NCBI GenBank assembly: GCA_022059125.1
Contig: JAEUWY010000012.1
Coordinates: forward strand, 1,054,001 to 1,118,000
Length of the DNA: 64,000 nucleotides
Source: Corynespora cassiicola
Lineage: Eukaryota > Ascomycota > Dothideomycetes > Pleosporales > Corynesporascaceae
Direction: 5' to 3'
The notes below the pieces were generated by a model, which ran no database searches, was not told the DNA's origin, and saw nothing but the letters and a program-made list of their open reading frames with translations. Of this stretch, positions 21,287-31,287 are shown in pieces. A program made the translations under genes and the position numbers. How positions within the stretch are numbered: the stretch's first letter is position 1; every line of letters begins with the position of its first letter.

Positions 21287-23140
21287 ATGAATCCTTCGAA
21301 CCCAATGAACGTCTTCAAAGGTCCAGAAGCATTGAGAGACTACTTCGACCCTGATCAAAACCCGCCGCTCCCTCTTGTTGAGTTACCTGAAACACTCAAT
21401 CCCCTACGACATAATGGAGTCAGGATATATGCGAAGATGTTAACACAACTGCCTGCCCAAAATGTTAAATCGTTGCCAGCTCTCCGCATGCTTAGAAATA
21501 AGCCGGAGGCGCATTGCCAAACGATTGTGGAGGCAAGCTCGGGGTCTACCGTTCTTTCGCTCGGGTTGATATCGCGAGCGTTGTGGAAGAACAAAGACGT
21601 GCATGCGCATGTCACCAACAAGAAGCATCCAGACTCACTGAAATTGCTCCGGTTCTTTGGGTTGAACGTGTATGTAACCGCAAATGACGACTAGAGAAAC
21701 ATTGACAAATATGGTGCCAGAAACTTGTACGGCGGCCTTGCTCAGCAAGAGCCCTATGATCCCAAAGGTATAATGAGTCGATTGAGAAAGCGCGCCCAGG
21801 AGGATCCGAATGTGTGCTATCCGGGACAATACCACAACGAGCATGTAAGCCATCCTCCTGCGATATGCAACACCTTTGAATAGCAGAGCTGATAGATATA
21901 GAACTGGATGTCCCACGAACAATGGACAGGTACCCAAATTTGGAAGCAGCTCCCGGAGGTCACGGTGTTCTCTTCGACGGTCGGAACAGGAGGTGGGTGA
22001 CTTGCTATCATCGCCATGATATCCGCTAAAGGTCCAAAGGTTGCATAGTCGGTACAGGAGCATATCTGAAATCACAAAACGCTTCGGTAAGAGTAGTAGG
22101 GTTAGTTCAACCTTTCTCATAGCGACAGCGGCGTATTCACAAGTCTCTAGGGTTTTCAATGCATTTGGGGATCCCACCCCAGGTCCCCGCCATTTTCCGA
22201 ATTTCGAAAGCTCGCCGTTCCCATGGCGGGAAACAATCGATCATTTTGAGAGTGTAGAGTCCATACACTCATATCGAACATCCATGGAATTGTCTCGACA
22301 TGGTATCATAGCCGGTCCATCATCTGGTGAGGCTTTGTATGGCTTATTAGTTTACCTAAAAGCCATGAAGGCAGAGGGGCGGTTATCAGAGCTTTCAGAC
22401 CCCGTAACAGGCGAAGTTTCGTGTGTGTTCGTATGCGCTGATTTACCGTATCAGTACATGGATATGTACTATAAGAAGCTCGGAGAAGAGGAGTTTCCCC
22501 CAATCTATAATTCCGTAGGTCTTCCATGCGAATTTCCGCATTAAGGCTGCAGCTGACTTTTCAGAATCTCCTGGAGTGTGATCAAGATCCATATGATGAA
22601 AGCTGGTTTCTGGTCCCAGAGGAGGCTGCACGCCGCCTGCCGTCTCATGTAGGAGACAAGTTGTGCCCAACGCCAGCGTGCTGCTTTTGTGCAATGCAGC
22701 CCTTATCGGCTATAAGTTCGCCATCTTTAAGCTCTTCTATGACCAGCGAATCGTCGTCGGTTGATTCCCTGGATTCTTCCTCTTCAATCTTCTCATCCCC
22801 TAAAGGCTCCCGACCAAGGACAGGTAGCCCTCACGTTGTGACGGTCGACCTTCGCCCGCAGCACCTTTACGCGTTGTCGCATGTGTCAGGGGCGGTCAAT
22901 ATTCCATTGCCATTAACACAGGATGACTTCTTCGGAGACGCGGAGGCGGTGGAAAAGCGGTGGTACGAGCTAAAAGCTGCTCTCGGTGGAGGCTGGTGCG
23001 AGGACAGAGGAATCATTGTGGTATGTGACGACGGGGATTCGTCGCGAATGGCGACAGCGATTTTGAGAGCCAAGGGATATGAAGCAATGTGCGTTGAGGG
23101 TGGTTATCCAAGTCTGTTGGCGCATTTGACGCTGGGATGA
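21287..23140 (+). CDS. PLP-dependent cysteine-synthase-like enzyme fused to a rhodanese domain
   Basis: Six exons (21287-21669, 21721-21844, 21902-21992, 22040-22100, 22151-22514, 22565-23140) separated by introns of 47-57 bp give 532 residues. The PLP lysine is probably Lys61 (PAQNVKSLPAL), with a phosphate/substrate loop EASSGSTVLSL, a glycine-rich VGTGGCIVGTGAYL and the cofactor-ring loop AGPSSGEAL near the end of the fold. This is the fold-type II O-acetylserine sulfhydrylase/cystathionine beta-synthase family. A Ser/Pro-rich linker (about 385-430) leads to a rhodanese domain with VTVDLR, HVSGAVNIPLPL and an active-site Cys in VVCDDGDSSR near 495. Intron 1 contains an in-frame TAG, so an unspliced reading looks truncated. 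Beta-replacement on a serine derivative, perhaps with sulfur relay from the rhodanese, is inferred. Divergent from the ATP-grasp gene. Confidence 0.88.
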
Positions 23141-23685
23141 ATGGCGGGTGACGCGTTGGGACGCGCCAGATCGGTGGAATGAAAATCCGAATGGCGTAAC
23201 AAAGCATCTGAGGCACCACCAGTCTTATTATTTAGATCATTCATAAGACCCACATGCCGGTTTTTTAATACAATTCCAGTTGCTCTAATGATAGTTCCTG
23301 GTTAACCTGCGATCACCGACTCGTCACACTCGCCAAACGAAAGAAAATCCATCTAGCTTTCTACCTAGTCATGCTATTTCAAGGGGATAAGAAGGTCCGA
23401 CATACTAAGCAAGCATTTGCTGACGGTTATTTAAATTACCTCAAAAGTTTCAAAGCGTGATCAGATCAACAATGGTTTCTTACTAACTTTATATTACAGT
23501 TCTCGAGCTGAATTGATACTGAATTGCATCTTATTATTCAAGCACAATCCATTATCTATCACAATGCGCTTGATTGATCTTTCCCTACCCCAGCATACAT
23601 TTAAATCCCAGGGACTTCTTTCGATGATCATCAATTCTTTTCTAATCTCATATTCATCAGCATACTGCGTTTTACTCTCGTGAAC
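23141..23685. other. Intergenic
   Basis: 0.55-kb spacer between two plus-strand genes. No gene or clear regulatory element seen. Confidence 0.4.
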
Positions 23686-24720
23686 ATGTCGACGGGGCTT
23701 CCGATTACTCTGGTTGAATACAGCAAAGGTGGAGTCGTGAATATATCGACAGCAGAAGAGTGCAGCATTTGTTTTGACGATGAGCCACCGCAAAAAACAA
23801 AAGTAATGATCCGACCATGCAGCCATAAATTCCATCGCGACTGCATAATGAAATGGTTCAGGACACCGATAAACAAACGAAACACTTGTCCACTGTGTCG
23901 TTGCCAGCTTTACATTGCTGAGCCTATCAATGACACCTACCATTGGTTTGAAGCCGTACGACGGCGAATGAGGGAAATAATTGCATCGAGGGAGCACGAA
24001 CACAACCCTTACATGGACGATTTGGTTATTTTCCATGACTTCGTTGAAAGGCGGGTAGAGCAAGAGGGCATCCTTTTGATCCACGACATGATCACCTGTA
24101 TTAAGCGTTGGAATGAGATTATTACAGCAGATCCGCTACGTACCCGGCACATTATTCGTCACCAAGAAGGCCGCCACGCTGCGCAGAGATATGAGGTAGA
24201 CCTCAACACAGAAACATCTACAGCTTTTTTGAATGAAGCGTTGCGCGGTGATACATTATCCATGCGTAATCTCATTTTCTATGAAGTAGGCTACTGCGAT
24301 ATGCCTAATTGGGTTTCTGCAGTAGGTGATATTGTGACACAGTGGTATGCTAGTGGTTATCCACGTACCAATTGGATCACTGATCCGGGGCTCCATTGTT
24401 TGATAGCTTGTGCTGGGATGATTTGTTTGCTAAACTTGTCTGCCCACCAGAGCGTCCCTAGAATCATCGAAACAGTTGAGTATGCACAGTTGCTTGCACG
24501 TGGGGATAATCTATTGCTCCAAGCTCAACGGGAAGCAAGGTCATCACCTGATCCGACTGAATATATCAGGCTCCTCGATTACCCGGATGAGTACGCAGAA
24601 GAGTCATTCTCTCCGAGCCATTTCCACGAGCAACGTATCTGTTGGATTGTTGCCCTTCGTATCAGGACCCGAGGTCGGAACGCGGATCCCCTGGGTCCTC
24701 GACCTCAAATTGCGACTTGA
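23686..24720 (+). CDS. RING-H2 finger protein, putative E3 ubiquitin ligase
   Basis: Single exon, 344 residues, starting at the first ATG of the frame (23686). The N-terminal RING-H2 motif spans about residues 26-70: CSIC, then PCSHKFHRDCIMKW, then CPLC, giving the C3H2C3 zinc ligand order. The remaining 270 residues have no recognised domain. RING proteins of this layout bring E2 enzymes to substrates; the substrate is unknown. Many such lineage-specific RING genes occur in fungal accessory regions. Confidence is high for the RING domain and low for any specific role. Confidence 0.8.
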   Translation: MSTGLPITLVEYSKGGVVNISTAEECSICFDDEPPQKTKVMIRPCSHKFHRDCIMKWFRTPINKRNTCPLCRCQLYIAEPINDTYHWFEAVRRRMREIIASREHEHNPYMDDLVIFHDFVERRVEQEGILLIHDMITCIKRWNEIITADPLRTRHIIRHQEGRHAAQRYEVDLNTETSTAFLNEALRGDTLSMRNLIFYEVGYCDMPNWVSAVGDIVTQWYASGYPRTNWITDPGLHCLIACAGMICLLNLSAHQSVPRIIETVEYAQLLARGDNLLLQAQREARSSPDPTEYIRLLDYPDEYAEESFSPSHFHEQRICWIVALRIRTRGRNADPLGPRPQIAT

Positions 24721-24957
24721 GGGATACTTTAACATCTGCAGTGGCTAGGCAACCTTGGGATCCAATTGACATCTTCAAAAGTTTTCTCTTCCAATTTCCT
24801 CAGACTGCTTCAACTAACTTGAGATATGGAACGATTCGAATTTCATAGACGAGTCGGGTAGTGCGATACTGTTCATATTAATTTTACATTTAGTGTTCTT
24901 AGGTGCTCCCAGCCGCATTCTGCGTATTATACAATGTCTGTGTCTGCGAGAAAAAGA

Positions 24958-26043
24958 TTACAAGATGTCTTCTGGCTTCACAACAACCCAATTCTTGTCT
25001 GCAGTGACCTCCCTGTTGTTCTCCTTCTGCCCTTCGGCATTTTCCTTGATCATTTCCTGAAGCTCCTCCAAGTACGCATCCCTGCGGTTAACCCACAAAT
25101 GGATACCGCCTTTGTCGGTGTCAACTCCGTGGAAATGCATGTATGTGTCGCTTCCGGGCGTGTCACCAGCGACCAGGACGGGCCTCTTCCAGGGGTCAAT
25201 GTAAGTTAGGATGGCAGCCCATTTGCCCGCAAACCATGTCGCAGGAGTCCAGAGGTAAGGACCCATGACGAGGTCAAGGTTCGCCTCCGCATCATAGGTG
25301 CCCTCGGTGATCTGCTTACGGGCATTGGTGAGCGCACCCGAGGTCGCATTCTTGAGCATTGTCGTCACACCAATGACGTTCTGCGGAGGCAGGTTATAGC
25401 CGTATTTCGGGTCGCTGGCGACCATCCGAACCAGCTCCTCGTGCGCCGCGCTAATAACATAGACGTCGATGCCATTAGCCATGAGAGTGTTGTAGAGCTC
25501 GACCTGGCCTCGGAAGACCTTCGGTGGGCTGACGGTGGACTCGGTAATCTCATCGCCATCCCAGTACTTGACGGGAATCGTGGTGTTGAGAGCCATGAGC
25601 TCGTCCACATAGCCCTTCAGCTCACGGAGCGTGAAACCAGCCCATACCTGCGCTGCCCAAGGGTAGCAGACAAAGTCATCAACCTCGCAGAGGCGCAAGT
25701 AGTAACTGTACATGGACTCTGTGAAGTTGGCAGTATCTTTGAAATCAATCAGCTTCAGGCTTGGGTCCATGTTGTCGCGCGTGAGGATGCCCTGGTTGTC
25801 AAGGAAGGGGATGAGGGATTCTTCAAGATCAAATCGATACGAGGTGTTGTCCATGTCAAAGACCGCATAGTTGCTTTGGTTTGCGTTTTTGGCAATCATG
25901 GCATTGAGGGCTTTGGCTGCTGCAGGGGGCCAGTGTTGCAGGGTAGAGTTTGCGGGGGTGCCATAGTTGGGTCTGGCAAAGCTGGGGCTGTTGGCGAAGG
26001 CGAGCCAGAACGCTGCTGCGAGGCTGGGGTTTTTGAGCTGCAT
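24958..26043 (-). CDS. Secreted HAD-superfamily phosphatase (phosphorylcholine phosphatase-like)
   Basis: Single exon, 361 residues, ATG at 26043. A signal peptide is seen at residues 1-23 (hydrophobic core, cleavage near SFA-RP). Catalytic motif I is DMDNT at 63-67 with the nucleophile and acid Asp; motif II is the Ser in YVISAAHEE; the metal-binding motif IV is AGDTPGSD. The large cap insertion with several Cys residues ([12 protein letters not shown]) matches bacterial/fungal phosphorylcholine phosphatase-like HAD proteins. It probably hydrolyses a phosphomonoester outside the cell or in the secretory route. Substrate not determined. Confidence 0.85.
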   Translation of the reverse strand: MQLKNPSLAAAFWLAFANSPSFARPNYGTPANSTLQHWPPAAAKALNAMIAKNANQSNYAVFDMDNTSYRFDLEESLIPFLDNQGILTRDNMDPSLKLIDFKDTANFTESMYSYYLRLCEVDDFVCYPWAAQVWAGFTLRELKGYVDELMALNTTIPVKYWDGDEITESTVSPPKVFRGQVELYNTLMANGIDVYVISAAHEELVRMVASDPKYGYNLPPQNVIGVTTMLKNATSGALTNARKQITEGTYDAEANLDLVMGPYLWTPATWFAGKWAAILTYIDPWKRPVLVAGDTPGSDTYMHFHGVDTDKGGIHLWVNRRDAYLEELQEMIKENAEGQKENNREVTADKNWVVVKPEDIL

Positions 26044-27226
26044 ATTGGGTATCCCGACACTCGATGTACACCTTGGAAAAGAAGGAAGGAATTGAAAACT
26101 TGAGCCTTGACAAATTCAACGAGGGGATCTTCAAGATTAAAAAGAACGGTAATCAGTAAAGTCCCGTCCCCACGCTAATGGAATTGGGTAAGTCTCCGCA
26201 GAAGTACCGAGTCGGAAATACCTGCTAGAAAAGCGCCGACGCTGCCGATAGCCGACTGCGTTATCCGTGAACCTGAGTCGCTTTGTTCGCTGCATTGTGG
26301 TTAAGACAGAAACGGGCATAGCTTAGGTATGCCCCAGAATCCTTCGCTGGTGCAAGGCCTTGTGTTCCTGAGTTTTCTGAATAGCCCACGTAATTGGCGT
26401 TAGTTGATCGGGCCGAGCCATCAAAGCACTCGCTGCTAATCCGAAAGGTTTAGTCAAGTTTCATGGAGTACGAGGACTTATCGTCAGTGGCTTACGTTGA
26501 TGATATCACGGAAAGATTTATCATATCAATTCACATTTTTACCTAAATAGGTTAAAGAGTCACTTTGGTATCGAGAGAGAGTGTTTGGTCGAATAGCAAG
26601 CCTTGGAGAACGATACCGGCAACGTACGAAATGATATCTTCGTCACGTAAACCGTAAGCCGCAAGAAGATTGAGATTAGCGCTAATTATACCATGTCGGA
26701 GCGCCCACTTTTCATTACAGCTATCAAAGTTGCAGACATTTCACGTCTACTCCACTATAAACCTGTTGGTGGTGAGTAGTTGTGCAGTACAGGATGTTGC
26801 GCACTAGATCAGCCCAGCAACCTTATCTCGGATCGGTAGATAGTTTCTTTGTCGACTGTTCAGTCAGTTAGTCATGCAGAGAACGAAGTCGTACATTGTC
26901 TCACCCAGCGGCTCTATTCCCGTCTTTCCCAATTTTTCGTTCTCAATAACTTTGTTCTCCTTTTCTGATTCTTGTTCTCTCATCCATAATAATATATTGC
27001 ATAATGAGCGTCGTACACTAACATTACAACTATACGAGCCTGTTTTTTAAAGCTACTACACGTTTTTCATAGCATAATATATGCTTTATTTAAGAGAAAT
27101 ACCCTGATTTGGATTTTTGTGCGTCTCCACTACTCAAACAGCGAGTGAAACAACTTTACAGAACACCTTCTCTATAGGCGCAACTAAAGACAAAAAGCAA
27201 GCCAGATACAAAAGTCTTACTTCGAA
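26044..27226. other. Intergenic, 1.2 kb
   Basis: AT-rich spacer; I see no gene. It roughly marks the change from the loosely packed accessory part to the compact core block starting with LIG4. Confidence 0.4.
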
Positions 27227-27505
27227 ATGTCAGGATATGTTATCTGTTGCGACTCTCGTGATGGAGTGATAACGCCCTCAGTTTCTTGCGAGAGATGCGG
27301 TGAGCATCATTTTAAGACGGTTTTCGAATCAAAATGTGTGGATATTGTATGTGTTGCCTGCGGCAAACAGTGGTCATATACTCCCCTCGACTCAATCACA
27401 AAGCATGAGACCAACAAAAATGCCTCTGAAACAAATCAAAAGGACGGTTCAGACAGCAGTGTACCTGCTACAGGAAACACCTCGTCAAGCATGTCGTCAA
27501 CCTAG
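27227..27505 (+). CDS. Small zinc-ribbon-like hypothetical protein
   Basis: ATG-initiated frame of 92 residues. It contains two Cys pairs, SCERCGEHHF and VCVACGKQW, about 24 residues apart, which fits a treble or ribbon zinc site. The tail is Ser/Thr/Asn-rich and looks disordered. No name can be given. Support is limited to the paired cysteines and an intact frame; it could be a chance open frame. Confidence 0.45.
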   Translation: MSGYVICCDSRDGVITPSVSCERCGEHHFKTVFESKCVDIVCVACGKQWSYTPLDSITKHETNKNASETNQKDGSDSSVPATGNTSSSMSST

Positions 27506-28000
27506 ACGCCCAAAGCCCTCCGGTAAACCGGTTGGGGGCACCCCTGTCGAAGATAGCCCCGCTTCCAGTGACTGACTTCAAATGAGAGGGAATGTCAGGT
27601 AGCTTAGCGAGACAGTGACGCCTGATTCATAGGAACTTTTGGAATGACTTGGATTGGCTATTTAGCTACAAATTCGCACCAAGAGTGAGTACACTTTATT
27701 GGGAGTAATATGCTAAGTAAGTTATGAAGATCGATATGGAATTTCAAGTATACATATGAAACCGAAGTTTGATCGACGCTCTAGACGATTTTTTTCCATA
27801 ATAATACAATTAAATTCTTCGCTAATACCTTTTCTGGGAAACACAATGATGATGATAATGTGAAACTGAAGTCTGCTGTATGAGATAACTGCAGCAGCGA
27901 TACAGAAGCCAGATTTGAATACTTCTCAATCAAACCGATAGAGAACCCTCCATGAAGTAACTGGATGTTCTTCTTATAATACTCAGTTTAAATCTCAACC
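27506..28000. other. Intergenic
   Basis: Convergent 3' regions, AT-rich, with short ATGATGATAATG-like repeats near 27847. No gene seen. Confidence 0.4.
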
Positions 28001-30964
28001 CTATTGGAATCGCTCCTCGTCCACTCTCGTGTCTTCCGCCCAACACTTTTCTATCCACCCTAATCCTATGATCCTTGCCAGCTCGGAAACATTGAAATTG
28101 TCATTGCGGGCTACTTTATCAGTGTCCGGCACGACTAAATGCGTGACTCCCCATTCATCCTCATTTACCACTGCCCCGCCACCAAACGCGATATAATTTT
28201 TCGCCAGCTGCGCCCTGAACTGCCACGCCGTATCATCAGTTTCTCTAAACGCTACCTTCAAATTACTAAACATGTAGGTCTTGAGGTCTGCCAGCGCGTG
28301 GCGATGCTCGTCGAGCTGCTGCAGGAAATTGCTCCCATCAAAACTTTCCTCAAACTTGTTTGGCATGCCCTTGAGAAACTGTCTCATCTCATCCACGTCT
28401 TCAATGTCGCGAGCATAAGAATCGCCGTTCTCATCAACATTCTTCTCGTATACTAGTTGATCTGCATCCAGAAGGTAAAACATGTGTCGGTTCGGTTCAA
28501 ACGGGAGCAGATATTGAGGTGCACCAGCATCGGCTTCGCTCTGTCTAATGCAGTCGTGAATCCAGATTGGCTTGACAATGTTGTTAGTATCCCGCTTTTC
28601 CAGAGATGAAACCTTTACAAGTCGTTTGTCTGCGACAACAATAAGCTTATCGTCTGTCGAGTCGCGCTGAACGATTTTGCCTCCATGAGCTTTAACAAGA
28701 GCTTCAAGATCTCCTTTAGACTTTTTGGTGGGATGAAGCTGGTCGGTCATTATGTAGAAGTTCAAGCCCTCAAAAAGTCTCGACTCTGGGCCACCATAGG
28801 GCGTTGAAACTGGTGCGTTGCCGACGACTGTAAGTGGCTTCTTGCTAGTCCTGGCTCTCTTTCGCCTCGACTGCTCGATTTCAAATTCCTTTTCTTTTTC
28901 GTCGTGTTTCTTCTCTACGTCGCTTTTCAGTTCCTTGAACTCTTCAACACTTAGTGCCTGGATCCATGTTTTGTCAGCGCGCAGTTGCTTGAAGCGCGGA
29001 AAACGCAACGTTTCGTTCATCCGAAATTTGTCGCTTTTCTCCACGCTGGCAGCTTTGCATTCCACGACGACAGATTCGCTGGGCTGGATCCATTGATCCG
29101 GACGCTCGTGTTGGCGATTTTCCGCGTGGCCACCTAGTTCAATGATGGGGGGCGGCCGTTTCGGGTCCCAGTCTTTCCACTTGCCCTCGGTGCGGCCCCT
29201 AATCGCAGCGTAGTCCTCGCGGCTGAATCCGCCACCCACCTTGAAGAGCGACAAGCATCTCTGGTAGTCTACATCGCCTGGTTTGGCGTCTTTGTTGGCG
29301 ATTAAGCCGCAAAGAAAGGAAGAATGAGCGCCTCCGCGATGCCCAGAGCCAAAGTAACTTCCAATGATGACACAGTCCAATGATTCTCCGAATTCGCTCA
29401 TGTACTCCGGCTTGACCTTGACCCAGTCATCATTGCGATCATTCAGGCGATACATGGAGCGCGGACTCTTGAGGACAAGGCCCTCCGATGCTTCAGCCAC
29501 GACTTTCCGCAGCTCGGGTTCGATTTCCGTGTGCGAGTGTGCTTCAATGTATGAATGAATCTCCAACCGACGGTAAACACTCGTCACTGCACTATCGAGA
29601 GCCTTTCGTCGGTCACGTAGAGTGTAGGGCGTCAGCAAAGTGTCGTTGAGATACAAGCAGTCAAAAACGCGGAACAGGGGGCGTTGACCAGTATTCAGTC
29701 CGGTCTTGTTTTCCTTTTCCGAAAGAGCAGCCGTTTTGAGTGTTCCAAAGCCGACTATGCGATCAACATCCATATCCCAAGTGATCATCTCGCCATCAAG
29801 AATGATGTTCCTGACGTTTTGCCCAAACGCGCCTTTGATAAATCGAGTCAGGGCGCCTGTCTCCTCTCCTTCGAGATGCTTGCCATAGAGGTAGGCGTAA
29901 TCTTTCGCTTTACGCGACCAGAAGCCAAGGATCTTGCCACCAGGAGCAGTCTCGTCGTCCATCATGTGCAGCTGCATACGCTCGCCGTCCAGCTTTTCCT
30001 CTATCCAAAATGAATCGTCTTCGGGAGTGGGCTTCAGCTTCGCGACTAGTTTTTCAAATGATCCTATTTTGTTTTGGAAAGCTGCTAGTTGGGGTTGAAA
30101 GCACTGCATCAGTGTGATTCCCTTGTTTTCGCCGTCCAGCCGAATTTCATGGTCATACAACTCCCAGCACACGCGCCTGAGGTTCGAAGAGATATTGAAC
30201 AGCACTTCCGCCTCTGGATGCCACATTTCCAGGATGGTCTTTTCCGTTGCCCCAACCTTCATTTGGCGGAGAATTATACGGATGAGCCACGTAAGCTCCT
30301 CCGCATTCATTCTTCGGTAGAATCTTTGGAATATTTTGACCTGTTGCTCCTCGGCTCCCACCTGAGACAATTGGTCGAGCGTGGTGTTGACTTCGGCAAT
30401 GGTCATGTCCCCGAGCGTGCTCTTAAGTTGGCGTTTTGAAAGGAGCTCGTAACAACGAGCAGGGAAATCACCAGCGGATGATGCCGACGCACTATTGAGC
30501 TGACCTGGTAGCTTCCAGTTGACCATGTTTTTGGCGTCTTCGGCGTCCTTGTTGACTTTGGTGACTTTGATCAAGATCTTCGCAATGGTCTTCTCTTTGA
30601 GCCCGTACATGGCGCGGTCTCGATCCTTGTCCGGGAGGATGAGTCGCATTGCAGGAAAGAAGTCATTGCCAACGTCTCTGCGCCATCTCTTCATAAAGCG
30701 TTCGATGATGTTGCGCCGCACTTCGTGGGGCGAAAGTCTATTTTGCCCCGATGGCCCTAATTTCTGGCGCGCAGCAACGGGCTTTGACTTTTTGTTCTCG
30801 AGGAGCGGGTTGAACAGGTCAGTAAACAAGGTATGGAATGGAAGCGTCTTGTGTATGTTCTTGGGACGGAGCGGGTACTTGGTCTCCCAATCCGCGTCGT
30901 CGCCATACATGAGCTTCTGCTCCCTGACGGCCTGGTCGTCGATCTGCATTGCATCTCCGTCCAT
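28001..30964 (-). CDS. LIG4: DNA ligase IV (non-homologous end joining)
   Basis: Single exon of 987 residues; the ATG at 30964 (MDGDAMQIDDQ) is preferred because the frame upstream has only TTG. The N-terminal DNA-binding domain is followed by the nucleotidyltransferase core with the adenylation motif EEKLDGERM; the AMP-accepting Lys is residue 324. Next come the motif VVAEASEGLVLKSP and WVKVKPEYM, then the OB-fold. The C-terminus has tandem BRCT domains: the first begins near FEGLNFYIM, and the second ends with the characteristic Trp in LGWIEKCWAE. A linker between them would bind the XRCC4/Lif1 homologue. The protein seals double-strand breaks with Lif1 and Ku in the nucleus. It is divergent from IRS4 with 0.3 kb between them. 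Confidence 0.97.
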   Translation of the reverse strand: MDGDAMQIDDQAVREQKLMYGDDADWETKYPLRPKNIHKTLPFHTLFTDLFNPLLENKKSKPVAARQKLGPSGQNRLSPHEVRRNIIERFMKRWRRDVGNDFFPAMRLILPDKDRDRAMYGLKEKTIAKILIKVTKVNKDAEDAKNMVNWKLPGQLNSASASSAGDFPARCYELLSKRQLKSTLGDMTIAEVNTTLDQLSQVGAEEQQVKIFQRFYRRMNAEELTWLIRIILRQMKVGATEKTILEMWHPEAEVLFNISSNLRRVCWELYDHEIRLDGENKGITLMQCFQPQLAAFQNKIGSFEKLVAKLKPTPEDDSFWIEEKLDGERMQLHMMDDETAPGGKILGFWSRKAKDYAYLYGKHLEGEETGALTRFIKGAFGQNVRNIILDGEMITWDMDVDRIVGFGTLKTAALSEKENKTGLNTGQRPLFRVFDCLYLNDTLLTPYTLRDRRKALDSAVTSVYRRLEIHSYIEAHSHTEIEPELRKVVAEASEGLVLKSPRSMYRLNDRNDDWVKVKPEYMSEFGESLDCVIIGSYFGSGHRGGAHSSFLCGLIANKDAKPGDVDYQRCLSLFKVGGGFSREDYAAIRGRTEGKWKDWDPKRPPPIIELGGHAENRQHERPDQWIQPSESVVVECKAASVEKSDKFRMNETLRFPRFKQLRADKTWIQALSVEEFKELKSDVEKKHDEKEKEFEIEQSRRKRARTSKKPLTVVGNAPVSTPYGGPESRLFEGLNFYIMTDQLHPTKKSKGDLEALVKAHGGKIVQRDSTDDKLIVVADKRLVKVSSLEKRDTNNIVKPIWIHDCIRQSEADAGAPQYLLPFEPNRHMFYLLDADQLVYEKNVDENGDSYARDIEDVDEMRQFLKGMPNKFEESFDGSNFLQQLDEHRHALADLKTYMFSNLKVAFRETDDTAWQFRAQLAKNYIAFGGGAVVNEDEWGVTHLVVPDTDKVARNDNFNVSELARIIGLGWIEKCWAEDTRVDEERFQ

Positions 30965-31287
30965 GTTGAAGAGGGGCTCTGGTTGCAAGCGCGACGGGAG
31001 GGAGGGACTCGAGGGCTGTTATAACCAGCGGCGCGGCCTCCACATTCACAAGGCAGCAAGGTGACGCTAGTCCGGATACGGTCTAGCACTGCGACGCGCT
31101 CTCACTTGACCCCCGTGCCGGATGCGGGCCTGATGAATCAGCTCTGGAGGTCATTCAGCCCATTTCCCTGTCATCTGTCGCTCTCTTTGCGTTTGCCGGC
31201 CCCCGAACGCTGCTTTTTCCACTCATGTACCCTTAGAGACCCTGATTTTACCTCCCACGTCATCCGCGCAAGTCCGATGGGGACTCG
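30965..31287. promoter_or_regulatory. Shared divergent promoter region of LIG4 and IRS4
   Basis: 323 bp separate the two start codons, GC-rich relative to the accessory spacers; no TATA box seen, as expected for housekeeping genes. Confidence 0.45.

Noticed and set aside
21670..21720. Nonsense mutation (TAG at 21692) making the CysK gene a pseudogene
   Set aside because: The stop lies inside a 51-bp segment with good GTATGT and CAG ends; splicing it out gives a family-consistent sequence, and all later exons are intact.
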